Source: Channa striata (Eukaryota; Chordata; Actinopteri; Anabantiformes; Channidae). From it: a DNA stretch of 64,000 nt. Where the stretch lies: the NCBI GenBank assembly GCA_033026295.1, contig CM065179.1, forward strand, positions 23,553,275 through 23,617,274. The letters are read 5' to 3'. The notes under the pieces are model-generated. The model was not told where the DNA came from. It saw only the letters and a program-made list of their open reading frames with translations, and did not search any database. This document shows, piece after piece, positions 51,994-64,000 of the stretch (position 1 is the stretch's first letter; each line of letters begins with the position of its first letter). A program made the position numbers and the translations under genes.

Positions 51994-54900
51994 CTATACA
52001 TTGGTCTCAAGGCCATTCATGTCAATGGTGCAGTGTTCTTTGCTCTTCTTCAGATGCCTCAGAGGAATCAGAGGCTTCTTCCTCTCTGTGGGTGGACGGA
52101 CACCCTCCTCCAGCTGCATGAGCTGGGCCACATCAGGGGGGATGGATTTAGGTTTGACCCCTGAGGACGGGGGCCTGTAGTTACCATTGTTGTTGTGGCA
52201 GTTCATCAGAGGCGGAGGGTTCGTCGCAGGTTTGGTCTCACAGATCAGAGGCACCTGAGGGCAAAAGTGGAGGAAAGAAGAGGATTTAAACCACAGCGGA
52301 TACAGCTGGGAATGAAAAGTTACACACACTGATCACGGACTGTCACACCAATAATGTGATTAGATTTCTTCTTTGTTTGTTGCTATAGCAGAATTATTGT
52401 AATGCATTCACCTCAATTATAATGAACATACAATAACAACATATGTACACAGGCATCCACTCAGATTATCAAGGTTGACGTTCTTTATTGTCATTTCAAA
52501 CCTAAACGGTCGTGTAGAGTGTGAAACGAAACGTTCGCTACATAGAACACAAGACAACGCAATTATTATTCCTAATTTAAATCTGATAAGCACAAGGCCT
52601 CTTCTTTTCCTGTTAGGACCATGAGTAAGTTGAGCCAGTGGCTTCTCTGCCCCATTATGAAGAGTTTTGTAAGACAAACGTTGGACTGACCCACACCGCT
52701 GACAAGACATTAGTCACCTACAGCTAAGCGCAGTAGTGGTAGCCTCGTGTTCTGAGGCTTTTGCTGCACATCTGGCGCATCACAAAGAGAGGAGGGAAAA
52801 ATAAATGGAGAGGATTATCTTAGAATATTTCAACATAACCTCAAATTATCAGCTTGACTGCAAAAGCTGGTTACGGAACGGTGGATGACCTTGTCAAAGT
52901 CCCGACCTCAACCCTATTGAAAAGACATGGGCCACATTTCAACTGAGCTCCAACCAGAGTGTGCATCAAATGTTGTTATGTCGTATCTAACTGATCATTT
53001 ATTGATCCCAATAGAAAAAATGTGGTTGGGCATAGATGAAAGTTACAGGGCTTTCAGCGTCTTGTTTAAGGACACTTCAACATACCGGGAATCCTGGGCT
53101 TCATTTGACTGACTCACAGCTGCTGCCCCATGTAAAACTCCCTGCACCACCACTGTCCACACTGAATGAAGATTAAATAAGATGAGGGGGAGGTAGACCT
53201 TTTTTTTCAACATTTCCCTGTAATTGTTTACGTGATATTGTTTAGATGAGGAACTTATAATTACAGCAATTATACAAACAAAAAAACCTTCCTTCCTAAA
53301 CGTCTGCTATTTTTGGGAAACGTCTGACATTTAAAGATAAAGGACTAAATAGCACGAAGTCGCTCTGACAGCACACGGGGGCACCAGCCTTTGGTCATAA
53401 CAGCGTGTTCATTTAGAATCAGGCCTTGCTAAGGTTTTTATCTGTCCCCATTTAGTGTTTGTCTCTTCATTTTGTCAAAGTCTTATCGTTAGTTTTGTCT
53501 CTGCAGAACAAAGAACTCCCACAGGACTGACTCACCCCATCTCCTTCCTTCATGAAGTCTTTCCTGCAGATGTGTGCCATGATGCCTGTGGCCAAAGCAT
53601 CGCCCATTACATTTACCATGGTGCGGAATCTGTCTCTGTACAGGAAAAGAAAAAAAGATTAAGTTCATGGTTAAGTTTGACCAAATGAAGTGGAGAAAAT
53701 GAAGAAAGTGCTCACATGTTAAAATTGACCACACATGCCACTTACAATGCCCAGTCCACTGCGATGATGAGGGTGATGTCATCGGTTGGCAACCCTACAG
53801 ATGTTAGCACTATCACCATGGTGACAAGTCCGGCTTGTGGTATCCCTGCTGCACCGATACTGGCTGCGGTGGCCGTGATACTGGTGGAGATTATAAAAGT
53901 CAGTATATCTCGAACCAGTGTGATCTGATGTCCATCATCAGGACCAACTCAAAAATCTGCATCCAGGATGTGGTTTAAAACTAATCCATTTCCCCATCTC
54001 CTTCCGTCCATCACGCCGTGCCTCACTGAGGTGATGTTTGATTGAGTGGTCCTCATTTACTACCAGAATGTATGTCAGAATGTATGAGCACAGAAGCAAT
54101 TGCTCCTTAAAATAATTCAAAGGGAATTTGAGCTCACACATAGATCAAATAAGTGTCAAAAAAGTTTATTTATCTAAATTTTTATTGTAATAAATCCAAA
54201 GATAAGCCTGGACGCTTGAGTCAGACTATAAACTAATAACGTTTCCATAGCTACTGTTTAACTCCATTATGATCTTCTGGGATGATACATGATATTTTAC
54301 AGAAATGAAGACAGAGAACTCCATGATGGTGTGCTTCTAGGCTTGTGAGTGGGACTCAGTGATTTACTGAGGCAAAATAAGCAAATAGCTTGATATGAAA
54401 AAATGTCCAGTGGTAGAAGGAGGGGTTGACAATTCTTATTAAAAAATGCAATAATAAAAAAAAAGCAAAAATGTTAAACATCGTAAAAAGGCAGACATCT
54501 GAGAAGACATGACCATCCCCTGATGATGATGGGTTTTCCTTATTACTAGTTTATTCGTAGTCTTCAGAGATACTAAATAGTGTGAATTTAACATCAGAAA
54601 AAAATGTAAAAATGCATCATCGCATGTAATGAAAAATTTTCAACCCAATTACAAACATTTCATTTTCCTCGTCTTACAATTAAGTCAGAAGAGCCTGAAA
54701 CTAAAGTGAATATAAAAGTGCCGTAATCCATTTTGCCGATATAATATATAGAAAGTATTTAATGCTGTTTGTATCATTGCCTCAAAATCCCAATGACATC
54801 TTCACTAAACTAATGAGCTTACAAGCACAGATGGAAGGCTTACAACACAGTCCACTGACCTGATGGTGATGATCTGGCCAAAGTCCAGCTCGTAATTATT

Positions 54901-57900
54901 AACTTGTGCGATAAATATTGCCGCCACGGCCTCATAGAGAGCCGTGCCATCCATATTGATGGTGGCGCCAACGGGGAGCACAAAACGGATGATTCGGCGA
55001 TCAATGTGGTTGTTCTCCAAGAGGCACTTGAAGGTTATAGGCAACGTGGCAGAGCTGCAAAGGACGGAGCACACAGAAAAGTCAAAGGTCAGGCTGAAAT
55101 TCGCTGCATAAGCATCTGCTAAATTCTCCTGGGCATGTGTTTAAGCAAGTGGGAACTACTTATGGGTTGTTGTGCTAAAAGAAACAGCTGAAGATTTTCT
55201 GAGAAAGAAAAGATGCAGCAGATGTTTTCAGCGCGCTCAGCACAGACACGCGTCTGAGCTGCTCACTGCTCATTGTTCTGGACTCGACTAAAAAACCCAA
55301 ACACTGCGATCGCCAGCATCAGCATTCCACACGCTGAACACACACGGCCTCCTCTGCTTTGCCACAAGAACATGGATTAAGTTCACATGGAAAAGTCTGA
55401 AGATTTATTGGGCCACAGTGGTGTTTTTGTGTGTATTTAACCATGTTGTGTAAAATCACATAACTTAACATTGCTGAGGAACATTTTCCAAAGCATGCTG
55501 TTTTTGTTTTAGATTTTCACTTTGTCGCTTTCCAAGCCTCCAGGCAGCCTCTGGTTTCCATTCATTTCAAAATGGGCTGAATAAGTGCATATTTGGGTCA
55601 AAGGAAATGTCTTAAATTTTGAATAATTGATCATAAAGGAGCAATCGGGAAATTATAAATATGACTTGACATTATATAGGTAAAATCAGACATCAGTCAA
55701 AATTCTAATCTCTTCTGTGTATAAACAAGTTACGCCAGATGTTGGTATTAGGAGTCAGGAATGAATAATTTGCATTTACAAAGACATAACACACCACTAT
55801 CCACAAAAGCAAAATTAAACTGATTGAGTTTGTTCATTGTTTACCTGGAGGAGGTTGCCAGGGCGATGAGCAGCGCTTGCAGGATTCCTCGTATATAAAC
55901 GATGGGGCTTTTTTTGGTGATGAAGAAGTACATGGCAGGCAGGATGAACAGTCCGTGCAACACGAGACCAAACACCACGGTGACGGCATAAAAGCCCAGC
56001 TTCTTCCCCATGGCAGACGGGTCACTCATCTCCAGGATCTTACCCGCCACCAGGAACACGATGCCAAACGGAAAGTACCTGGCCGGGGCAAAGTGTAGAT
56101 CAAAGTCATCACAAGTGACCGTGAAGACTTTATACTTTATGCAACTTGAAATATGTTCATAGGTTTTCAAGTGATGCCAATATATGATAATTCTGCAAGT
56201 GGCAGGTAGATAACAAACCATGAAGTGGAAAATTATAGTGTGAAAATATGCATTATCTCAAAACAGAAACTACTATTTTCATCTCAGTGTGCATAATAAG
56301 ACGTCTACAGCTAGTGATGTGCTCAGAGTTTTGGATTTTAATATGGTGGTGGAAAGTTTTGCACTGGAACCAGGGAGAAAGAAGCACCTACTTTAAAATT
56401 AAGACTCAAACATGGTTGCAATAATTATCATGTCTGCAAACCAAACCTAAAAAAATAATAATGCAGCTGTAGCTGGTACAAATGGTCTAGTATTATCAAA
56501 ACTAAGTTAAAAGGGCAAAATGAAAATTGTAAGCAAAGGTTTTTATCTCCGTAAATAAATTACTAAAAGCAGCATGTATTCATCCCGTCTACACCTGAAA
56601 TTGCAGTAACTCACCGAAATCTCACCGAAATTATCTGTTGTAGCCAATTGGTTTTAGAAGTTACACAGTTAGATAAATAATGAGCAGATGGAAGCACATC
56701 TTCCAAATGCCCGTGGGTTTATGCTACAATCCTTTCACTGAACTCAGGTGATCTTTCTACAATTAACGATTTTCTCTTATATTTGAATGACTTTTAATTT
56801 TCTTGTTTTTTTACAAGGCCAAGTTTTTAAATTTTTTTCTGTAATGATAGCTAGTTTTTAACTATCAATACGGAAAAAAATGAAAACTTTAAATGATGAG
56901 GACACTTTATGTCTCTACTGTATGTTTAAAAAATCCTCACCATATCACAATAGCCACAATTCTAAGGACGGCCTCATTCAGACTCTGACAGAAATTCACC
57001 AAAGCTGTGCCGTTTGGGCCCATCCTTCCCAGCATAATACCTGTGGAAACACAAAGTGTTAGTTTGAAAATAATAGTTGAAATCTTTATAATTTGCAAAT
57101 ATTAGAGGCAAACTGTTACACTGAAGGATTCAGAGAAGATCAGCTTTTTACCCATGGTGGCTGAGAAAATAACAATTCCGAGGACATTCATTCCGTCGCT
57201 TGTTCCTTCTCGAGTGCGTACGAGCACATCCGGGGGTGGAGTCAGGTCAAGCGCAAAGTTCTGGATGTCAGATCCATTTTCGTCCTGGATACCATAGATG
57301 AGCACTCGCCTTGACGTGGACTCTGATTGGGCCTGACTCACCGTTGGCTTTGGCTTTACAATGACCTCGCTATTTGTTCGATACTGTTGCCAGGAAATAA
57401 AAAAGACTCTCATTTAGAGGTGGTCTGAAAAAACGTACAGCGTTATGTTTGAAAGTTCTGTGGAGAAAAAATGGTCTTACTTGCTGAAATGTGGCCTGGA
57501 CCAGATTAGATGGGAACATGTTGCTGCAAATCAAAAACACAATAATAATTATTATATCATTATTATTTAAAGGATTGGCTCATACATTTTCAAAACTCTC
57601 TTAAAACAAAAGTCAGGGGCCTATTTGACCACAAGGTGTGTCCAGAGTTAGTCACGGGGAGTTTTCCATCTGTGTAAAACCCTAACCCTAACCCTAACCC
57701 AGTCACATTAAGTGGATATCATCTTACGTTGGTGCCTTTGTAAAAATTGTCTTTTGTCCCCCATTGCTTTCCGTTGAAAGGAAAGGGACTTATTGATGAC
57801 CGGCATGAACAGGACAAACTGTTATAGCATCGCATCTAAGTGTTAATACTGGCACGTCTGCCATCATGAGTGTATACAAACCAAAGAGCTCTCACATGTT

Positions 57901-60900
57901 TTCTTTTCACAGTAAAAATGAAAGGGTTATGAGTCACGTTCAGCAGGTTCCAAAAAGTATATACTACACTTTTTTGGACAAGCATAGAGCGGAGGTTGTA
58001 AAAGTGCAACGTGTTTTCAGTCTGTCAACTCTTTCCAGTGCGTGCGACGACAGAGACGTAATCATTCACATTTGTCCACAAAATACACTGTAAAACACAC
58101 CACACACAACGACACACAAGTGAAAATACATGCACACGCATAATTAAAACTACATTATTCTAGTGATGCTTCAGACTAAACAATTCCCCTGCTATTGAAC
58201 TGATACAACGCAGTGACATTTAGTAACTTGTCTAAACAAACGAGGCTGAAATAAACGATTCCTTCGCTTTCCTGTTTGGCTGCAGGTGGTGAAGTTGTGC
58301 AATACAGAGAAACTGACAAGTAAGCATTTTGTTCATTGTAATACTTGGATGAAAATTTTCTAATTTATAGGATATTCTCCTGAAACAAGTGGCTGAATTG
58401 TTTTGAGTTATAAAACCATGTCCTCAGTCTGACCTCACGTAAATGAAATATGACACATGAAAGTCTGACACTAATGGCCCAAACAGGCTCTTTCACCATT
58501 GACAGTCCAGCTGTAAACACTATAAAGCTACATCCTCACTATGATCTGCAGACTAAAACATGATACACAGATTAGAGATATGTAAGACCTTAGTGTTAAA
58601 GCTCTGCAGCTCCACATATCAAGGCTACTACACTGAGCACTTCCACTGTTATTGTGTGTGCATAAGAAAAAGGCAGCGTATGACTCTGTCAGAAGAGCCC
58701 TCATGATACTGAAACCTGCTATGAATCAAACTGGCTGTCATACATTTCATTCAAAAAAATGAAAATATTGAGTAGCTACAAAGGTTAACAGCGGCTTCAG
58801 GCTCAGGCTTTTTCTCACATTCCATCTCAAGACTGGTCCATGTGGGTGTAGTTAGTGAAGGTGCGCACACACCGACTAGAGTTCAGCCCCTGTGTTAATT
58901 TCATGTTCACGCCACGGAATCGTCTATTATTACTACAAAGCTCCATATTAATGATCCCGTTGTGTTAGTGGTAGGTATGTAGGCTAAATGACACTGTGTG
59001 GGCAACTGTACACGCCAGAGAGAAAAGCTTCAGGCTGCATCAAATCTACCAGGTTTCAATGATTTTACTGTGAAAAGAGTCAGAATTCAGACTCATTCAG
59101 CCTAATATGTTTTATTGTGATGATTAGTTTTCAAACTTATTGCAATGGAGACAAATCACATATACTTTTATTAATTGGGCTATGTCGTGAGATTCCATTT
59201 ATGAGCCAGATACCTTGTTTCATCCTTGTTTCTCCTGAACCTATGAAGTGATGTGCACCTTCTCATATTAGCTGATTCTGGCTGTGTGCACATGTGCACA
59301 AATTAAGCTAAAACGTAGAGATAAACTGCATCTTGCGTGTGTTGTAGCATTTTGGGTGCACATTTTAATAAAATGTGGCCTTGAGAAGCCTGGTTTTCTT
59401 TCCCTTCCACAACTTCCAGGCTCCCTAGTTTGCTGTAGCTCAACTCAAGTTCACACACGTCTGTCCAAACTGATCAGTTTTCCTCTAAGTGAACCTGAGA
59501 TATGAATGTGATGTCAGTGACTTTGACCTTTGGCCACCACAATCTGATCAGTTCATCCTTGAGTCCTGAACATATAATGCACCTGGCCACAGCTTTTGCT
59601 GGACAGAAACTTGTTTTGCTGCCACAGCCACATTTGGTCTACAACAAAACTATGCTAATAATTATCTTAGGCAGATTTCGATCACTTTTCTAAAAACAGA
59701 AAAATAACCTGTTTTGTTTAAAGACTTCTAACTCTACAATACTGTCTGAGAAAATGTATTGACACAGATCTACATCTATATATATATATACATATATTGT
59801 AAAGTAAATATAAATAAATATGAACTAACATAAATATAGATTGGTCATGCTAAACACCCATTTAAAAAATAAACTGTGACTCATGTGATTTGTGTCCATG
59901 TTAAAGCATCTGTAAGAAACTGGGAACATGCGGACACCAGCACAGCTCAGTTTCTATCAATGAAGACATTTGTTTGAAACCGAGGATGACTTACAGGAAA
60001 CACCTCTGGGGACATCCCAGGATGCCAAAAACAGCAAAGCCCTCCTCCCACTGATGTAGTGGGTAACAATGGAGGTCCTATCAGTAGCACTAAGGCTGCC
60101 TGACAGTATGGAAAGGATTGATTTACTTAGACGTACTGCAGTAGGTTGTGGCCAGTTATAGTTAAGATAAATATAAAATCAACACATTTGTTATAGTTTG
60201 AATCCGGATGGTACAAGAACACGTGTCCTGTGTGAGGAATGAAATAACATGATATCTATGTCTGTAAATTCAGATCCGGGTTAACTTATTCATCTGTGCC
60301 ACATGTAAACGTCCACTGTTAAAGCACATCTGTGTGCGTCCCTGCTGCACACGGGGACAGGATTCTCCACGTTCAAACACTGTGCAGTGGTGTGTTTCTA
60401 ATAGTTGCATGAAGGATGACAAGCAGGCTCTGTTCATTGTTGGTTCTATTTTCTGCGTGGGGTTTTTCGAAAATACCCAAAGCATTGAACACCACTGGTC
60501 TTATCCTTTAAGGTCACCTGCTGATCTAGTCAGCTTGCCCACACAGTTCTGTGTTGTGGTTAATGGCCAGAACTCAGTCCACTGTTTCACAAACAGAACA
60601 CCTGTACCATCCCGCTTACTCAGATTGGGCCTCACAAATAGAGTGACATGTCTTATTAAGGAACATTAAATGTTTTAGTCAACAATGATGAAGTCATCGC
60701 TGAGTAGAGGAACTAAAAAGCTTAAGACAACCAAAGTTTTAATCTTGTCTCCGGATTTGTGACAAATACAAACCGTCTGAAACACTAGGATGCTGTGAGG
60801 AGGATGTTGACCTTTTCTCATTTGCTTAAACACTTGTGTCCATTCCCAAAGTCACACATTTTGTTTTTAAAGTGCTCTCACACTAACAAAGCACTTAAAA

Positions 60901-63577
60901 TGTGCAACAAAAACAATGTGTTTCCATAAAAATGAACTTTCAGTCAAACTTTTACAAGTTTTCAATCTGTCACTGCAAAGTAGGCAACAAAATACACATT
61001 TCTTTGCACACATGTTCGTGTAGACCCACAGTGAGCATCTAGACTGGATGAATTCAGACAGTCAATGGCAAAGCTTTGAAAAAACAGAAAAAATAAAAAG
61101 AAACCAAATAAAATTTTTGGGTGGAAGTATCTAAAAAATTCAAATGAAGACATGAATTTAGCATTTATTTTCTTCTGTCAGTTAGGTCACAGGTTTTCAT
61201 TAGACTGTTTTTCCTCATCTTTGATCCAAACTTGCAAATAGCAACACAAAGGACCATCTGTTATAGATGGACAAGAACTAATACCTAACTGAATAATTTT
61301 TCATGGCAGCTTGTAAATATATATATATAGATTCATATTTTGCAAGGAACGTCTGTCAGCTGGGAAAGTGTGTAAGGTACTTCAAAAACCTTTTGGGTCA
61401 CATACAGTAACTGCTTTGACTGTTTTAAAAAAGTGGGAGTCTGGAATTTGGTTTGCTAGATAGGTAGAGCTGGGTGTCATCACCGAAGCAGTGGAAACAT
61501 ATATAAAATTTATTATTAATAATATTGCCAAGAGGAAGGAGGTAGATGATGAAGAGAAGGGGCCCCAGGACAGAGCCCTGGGGAACACCAGTAGAGGCTG
61601 GGGAAGGCTGGGAACTAAAGGATTTGAGATGGACGAACTGAGTGCGGCCTGAGAGATACGAATGAAACCAGTCTAGGGGGGTGTGAGCGAGGCCAGTGGA
61701 GGATAGTCTGTTGAGGAGGCTCAGATCAAGGACGATGAGAACTGAAACCAGAGTCAGCTGCTATGAGAGGATCATTAGAGCTCTTTATAAGCATGGTTTC
61801 TGTACCGTGGTGGGGTAAATTAATAATGTAATTTACAATAAAAATTTTAAATTAATGACTTTTATTCATTTTTCTTCCTTACTGTGGAAAGAGGGATTGC
61901 AAATAATAATTTCATTGTACAGTGTAAATGCTTCGTTTATCTTGTGCACGTCTCTTAAATCTTACTCCTCCTGTTCATACGAGCTCTCAAATTTCGTTTT
62001 CAGTGGAGCTAATTCACAGTCCTTGCTGTGTGACAAAACGTAGTTAAAGTCTATCTACGGCTAAAAGGAGACTTCAGCAGCCTGAGTGCTGAAATCAGGA
62101 GGATATCATCCAAGCTAAAAGCCTTTTGTGTAAACATCTGCCTTTGTGTTTTCCTGCTGAGTTGCGGTTGAAGAATGATAATAAACCAAAGAAACTTGGA
62201 AGGTTTCATCGTTTTAAGATATACTTTTTAATATGTTTTGGAGATTTTGGCCTCCATCACTCAGAGTATGTATCAGTATCTTTAGGAGCGGTCTTTGAAG
62301 GTCTGTATTAACAGGAGGGATTATTTTACTGTGTTGTATTGTAAATCGGTTTCAGTGTCTGCATGAGCCGACTCCCTGATGTCTTATTTTCACCTACAAA
62401 CCAGAGAAATGAACAACACTGAAAAAACAAACAATAATGCATTTTAGTTTGACTGTAGCCTACATCTTTCATACATGTATTTATACTGTATATTGGTATC
62501 TATACAAAATCTGTGCTGTATAATAATGTGTCCCTCACTTCACTGTCTTTCTGGAGACCTCAGAATTACATGTTTTTATCATATTTTCCGCTTTTTGGCT
62601 TTAAAGGTAAGAAAACTTTATTTCTGCAGATTTATGAGTAAAATATCTTTAATTAGCAATTGAATATTTAGTCATGAGAGTTTGAATTCCATACCTATAA
62701 TAATAAGATATACAGATTTGAGAGGAGCAGAAATCAAACATAAATCAACATAGGAATCGAATGTGTTAATATGAGCACTTATTTTACTTGATTAACTTTG
62801 ACATGGCACAGTGAATGTGACCCAGGACATTCAGGGATCCCATTTAAAACCTATTTTTACCAGGATCTTTTGTTAACTTAAGACATATCGATGATGAGTT
62901 CACCTTCAGAAACATCCTTTGGAAAAATGAATTAGGAAAAACTTCAAATTTTAGACAAATGACATCGTTGAAATGCTACTTGGCAACTGAGCTTAATCTC
63001 ACTGAACACTCACAATCTTACAAACCAGTATAAATGTGAGATCGTTTATCATCACAGATGACTCTCACATTTTTATTACGTTATTTAGATATAATTATTG
63101 TCTGCCTTTATGCCCTAAAGGGAGACTCCATGAGGTCAACACATTTAGGGTAATTTAAATTGGACTATATGTATAAATTGTATATTGATCTGTGTTAGCC
63201 TTTCAGTGTGCATTTTCTCTGAGCTGTCCTCCACGTTTGTTCTCTACTAAACATCCTCCCCGATGTGAATAAATCACACTCTCACGTGTGTTCGGGGTTA
63301 TATCTCTCTGCCTGACCAGTCGACAGGGGGCAGAGTCACACGGACGCTGTGGTGGTCTTACCGAATGAGGTCTAGCAGAGCATCAGCAGAACTCATGATG
63401 GGCTTGCCACTGTCCTCCGAAACTTCCTTTTGGGCTGCACCACCTGGGTGGATGATGGACACCATGATGATTCCCACTATCACGGCCACAAAGGTGGTCC
63501 ACAGGTAATAAGACACTGTGATCAGACCGAGCCGACTGGAACACTTGGCATCGAGGGCAGCCAGTCCTGACATCAAA
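51994..63577 (-). CDS. slc1a7: Excitatory amino acid transporter 5 (SLC1A7), partial: N-terminal exons beyond window
   Basis: Nine exons in the window (minus): 63577-63362, 57523-57481, 57383-57152, 57040-56941, 56078-55845, 55054-54860, 53880-53746, 53635-53536 and 52254-51994 (stop). All phases join, giving 504 residues from LMSGLAALDAKCSS in the second membrane region to the C-terminus. EAAT5 is a sodium-coupled glutamate transporter with a large glutamate-gated chloride conductance, mainly at photoreceptor and bipolar-cell terminals. The serine-rich hairpin SSSSATLPITFKCLL is split by an intron. NMDGTALYEAVAAIFIAQ and AVDWALDRFRTMVNVMGDA carry the substrate and sodium sites. The loop YGIQDENGSDIQNFALDLTP and the C-terminal ETNV, a class I PDZ ligand, match EAAT5 rather than other EAATs. 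Part of the tail (for example PATNPPPLMNCHNNNGNY) differs from mammals. The first one or two coding exons are missing because of the window edge. Confidence 0.95.
52855..52960 (+). mobile_element. Possible Tc1-like 3' fragment in slc1a7 intron
   Basis: 'gtcccgacctcaaccctatt' followed by 'gaaaagacatgggccac' resembles the conserved 'sPDLNPIEx.W' region of Tc1 transposases. It is short and broken, so only a tentative call. Confidence 0.4.
57679..57700 (+). repeat. Short interstitial telomere-like repeat
   Basis: Three consecutive CCCTAA units, followed by a partial unit, inside the slc1a7 intron between exons 57523-57481 and 63577-63362. Confidence 0.9.
61400..61790 (-). mobile_element. Truncated LINE reverse-transcriptase fragment
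   Basis: The minus strand reads LLNRLSSTGLAHTPLDWF, YLSGRTQFV, then GVPQGSVLGPLLFIIYLLP and CFGDDTQLYL, the palm core of a non-LTR reverse transcriptase of the L2/CR1-like kind. The usual YADD is FGDD here, and the 'AAFDTVDH' block that normally precedes LLxRL is deleted. A stop follows shortly after. It is a dead 5'- and 3'-truncated copy. Confidence 0.85.
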
Positions 63578-64000
63578 CTGGAAGAGGAAGCAGCCATGGG
63601 AGATACATAATAATAATTATAACTACTCCTCTGACATTGTAGCAAACAGTACTTCACAAATCCTCTCTATTGCAAACATCATTAAATACATTTCCATAAA
63701 CTTAAACCTCCAAATTGTGATCTGAACAGCAGCAGTGCATTTTTTACAAACAACAAATGGATTCAGAAACAGTTTTACAAAATGCTTTAACAATATTGTC
63801 AACCTATATACACTAGTAAGTAACTTAACGTCGTTTTCATCAGCAATTGTTCGCACAATGTGAACTGAATTACGCCTAAGTTTCAGAATGATATGCCTAA
63901 GTTTGATCTACATTAACAAATTAATTCATCACATGAGAAAATCTGCGTAATATAATTGAAAGCTTTGGATCGAATACTAAATGGACTGGTAGTTTGTAAT

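Larger units (their letters stand above)
57524..63361 (-). other. Large slc1a7 intron
   Basis: 5.8 kb intron containing the telomere-like repeat, a LINE fragment at 61400-61790, a TA-rich run near 59775-59800 and otherwise unremarkable AT-rich sequence. No embedded gene was recognised on either strand. Confidence 0.6.

Overview
This is vertebrate nuclear DNA, most probably from a ray-finned (percomorph-type) fish. Eight protein-coding genes can be read from exon to exon with conserved vertebrate products. Introns are short to moderate, and the repeats are typical of teleosts (Tc1-like transposon remnants, L2-type tails, a dispersed repeat with a 'tatagcgcc' core). There is no bacterial, viral or CRISPR content and I saw no tRNA or rRNA gene.

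Layout from left to right: tmco1 (minus, 812-3945) and uck2 (plus, 4652-8801) stand head to head. aatf (minus, 10970-12637) is a single uninterrupted exon, head to head with magoh (plus, 13277-14851). cpt2 (minus, 16348-20156) is tail to tail with magoh and divergent from a short scp2 gene (plus, 24640-31258). An 8-kb gene-poor stretch follows, then podn (plus, coding 39302-47313). Tail to tail with it is slc1a7 (minus, 51994-63577), whose N-terminal exons lie beyond the right edge. All genes except slc1a7 have a complete reading frame inside the window.

The genes do not form one pathway. TMCO1 is an ER membrane protein, UCK2 salvages pyrimidine nucleosides, AATF acts in ribosome biogenesis and transcription, MAGOH is an exon-junction-complex core subunit, CPT2 and SCP2 handle fatty acyl-CoA/sterol lipids in mitochondria and peroxisomes, podocan is a matrix leucine-rich-repeat protein, and EAAT5 (slc1a7) is a glutamate transporter/chloride channel of retina. 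From memory, the magoh-cpt2-scp2-podn-slc1a7 group corresponds to human 1p32 with internal rearrangement, tmco1-uck2 to human 1q24, and aatf to human 17q12.

The most notable points are: a full-length intronless aatf sharing a 0.64-kb divergent promoter with magoh; an scp2 locus with its own first exon and no thiolase half; a recent 167-bp tandem duplication in magoh intron 1; a 12-bp palindromic E-box upstream of cpt2; and a pair of near-identical ~350-bp elements around scp2 exon 1, one of them nested inside a Tc1 remnant. I found no evidence of an undescribed multi-gene system.
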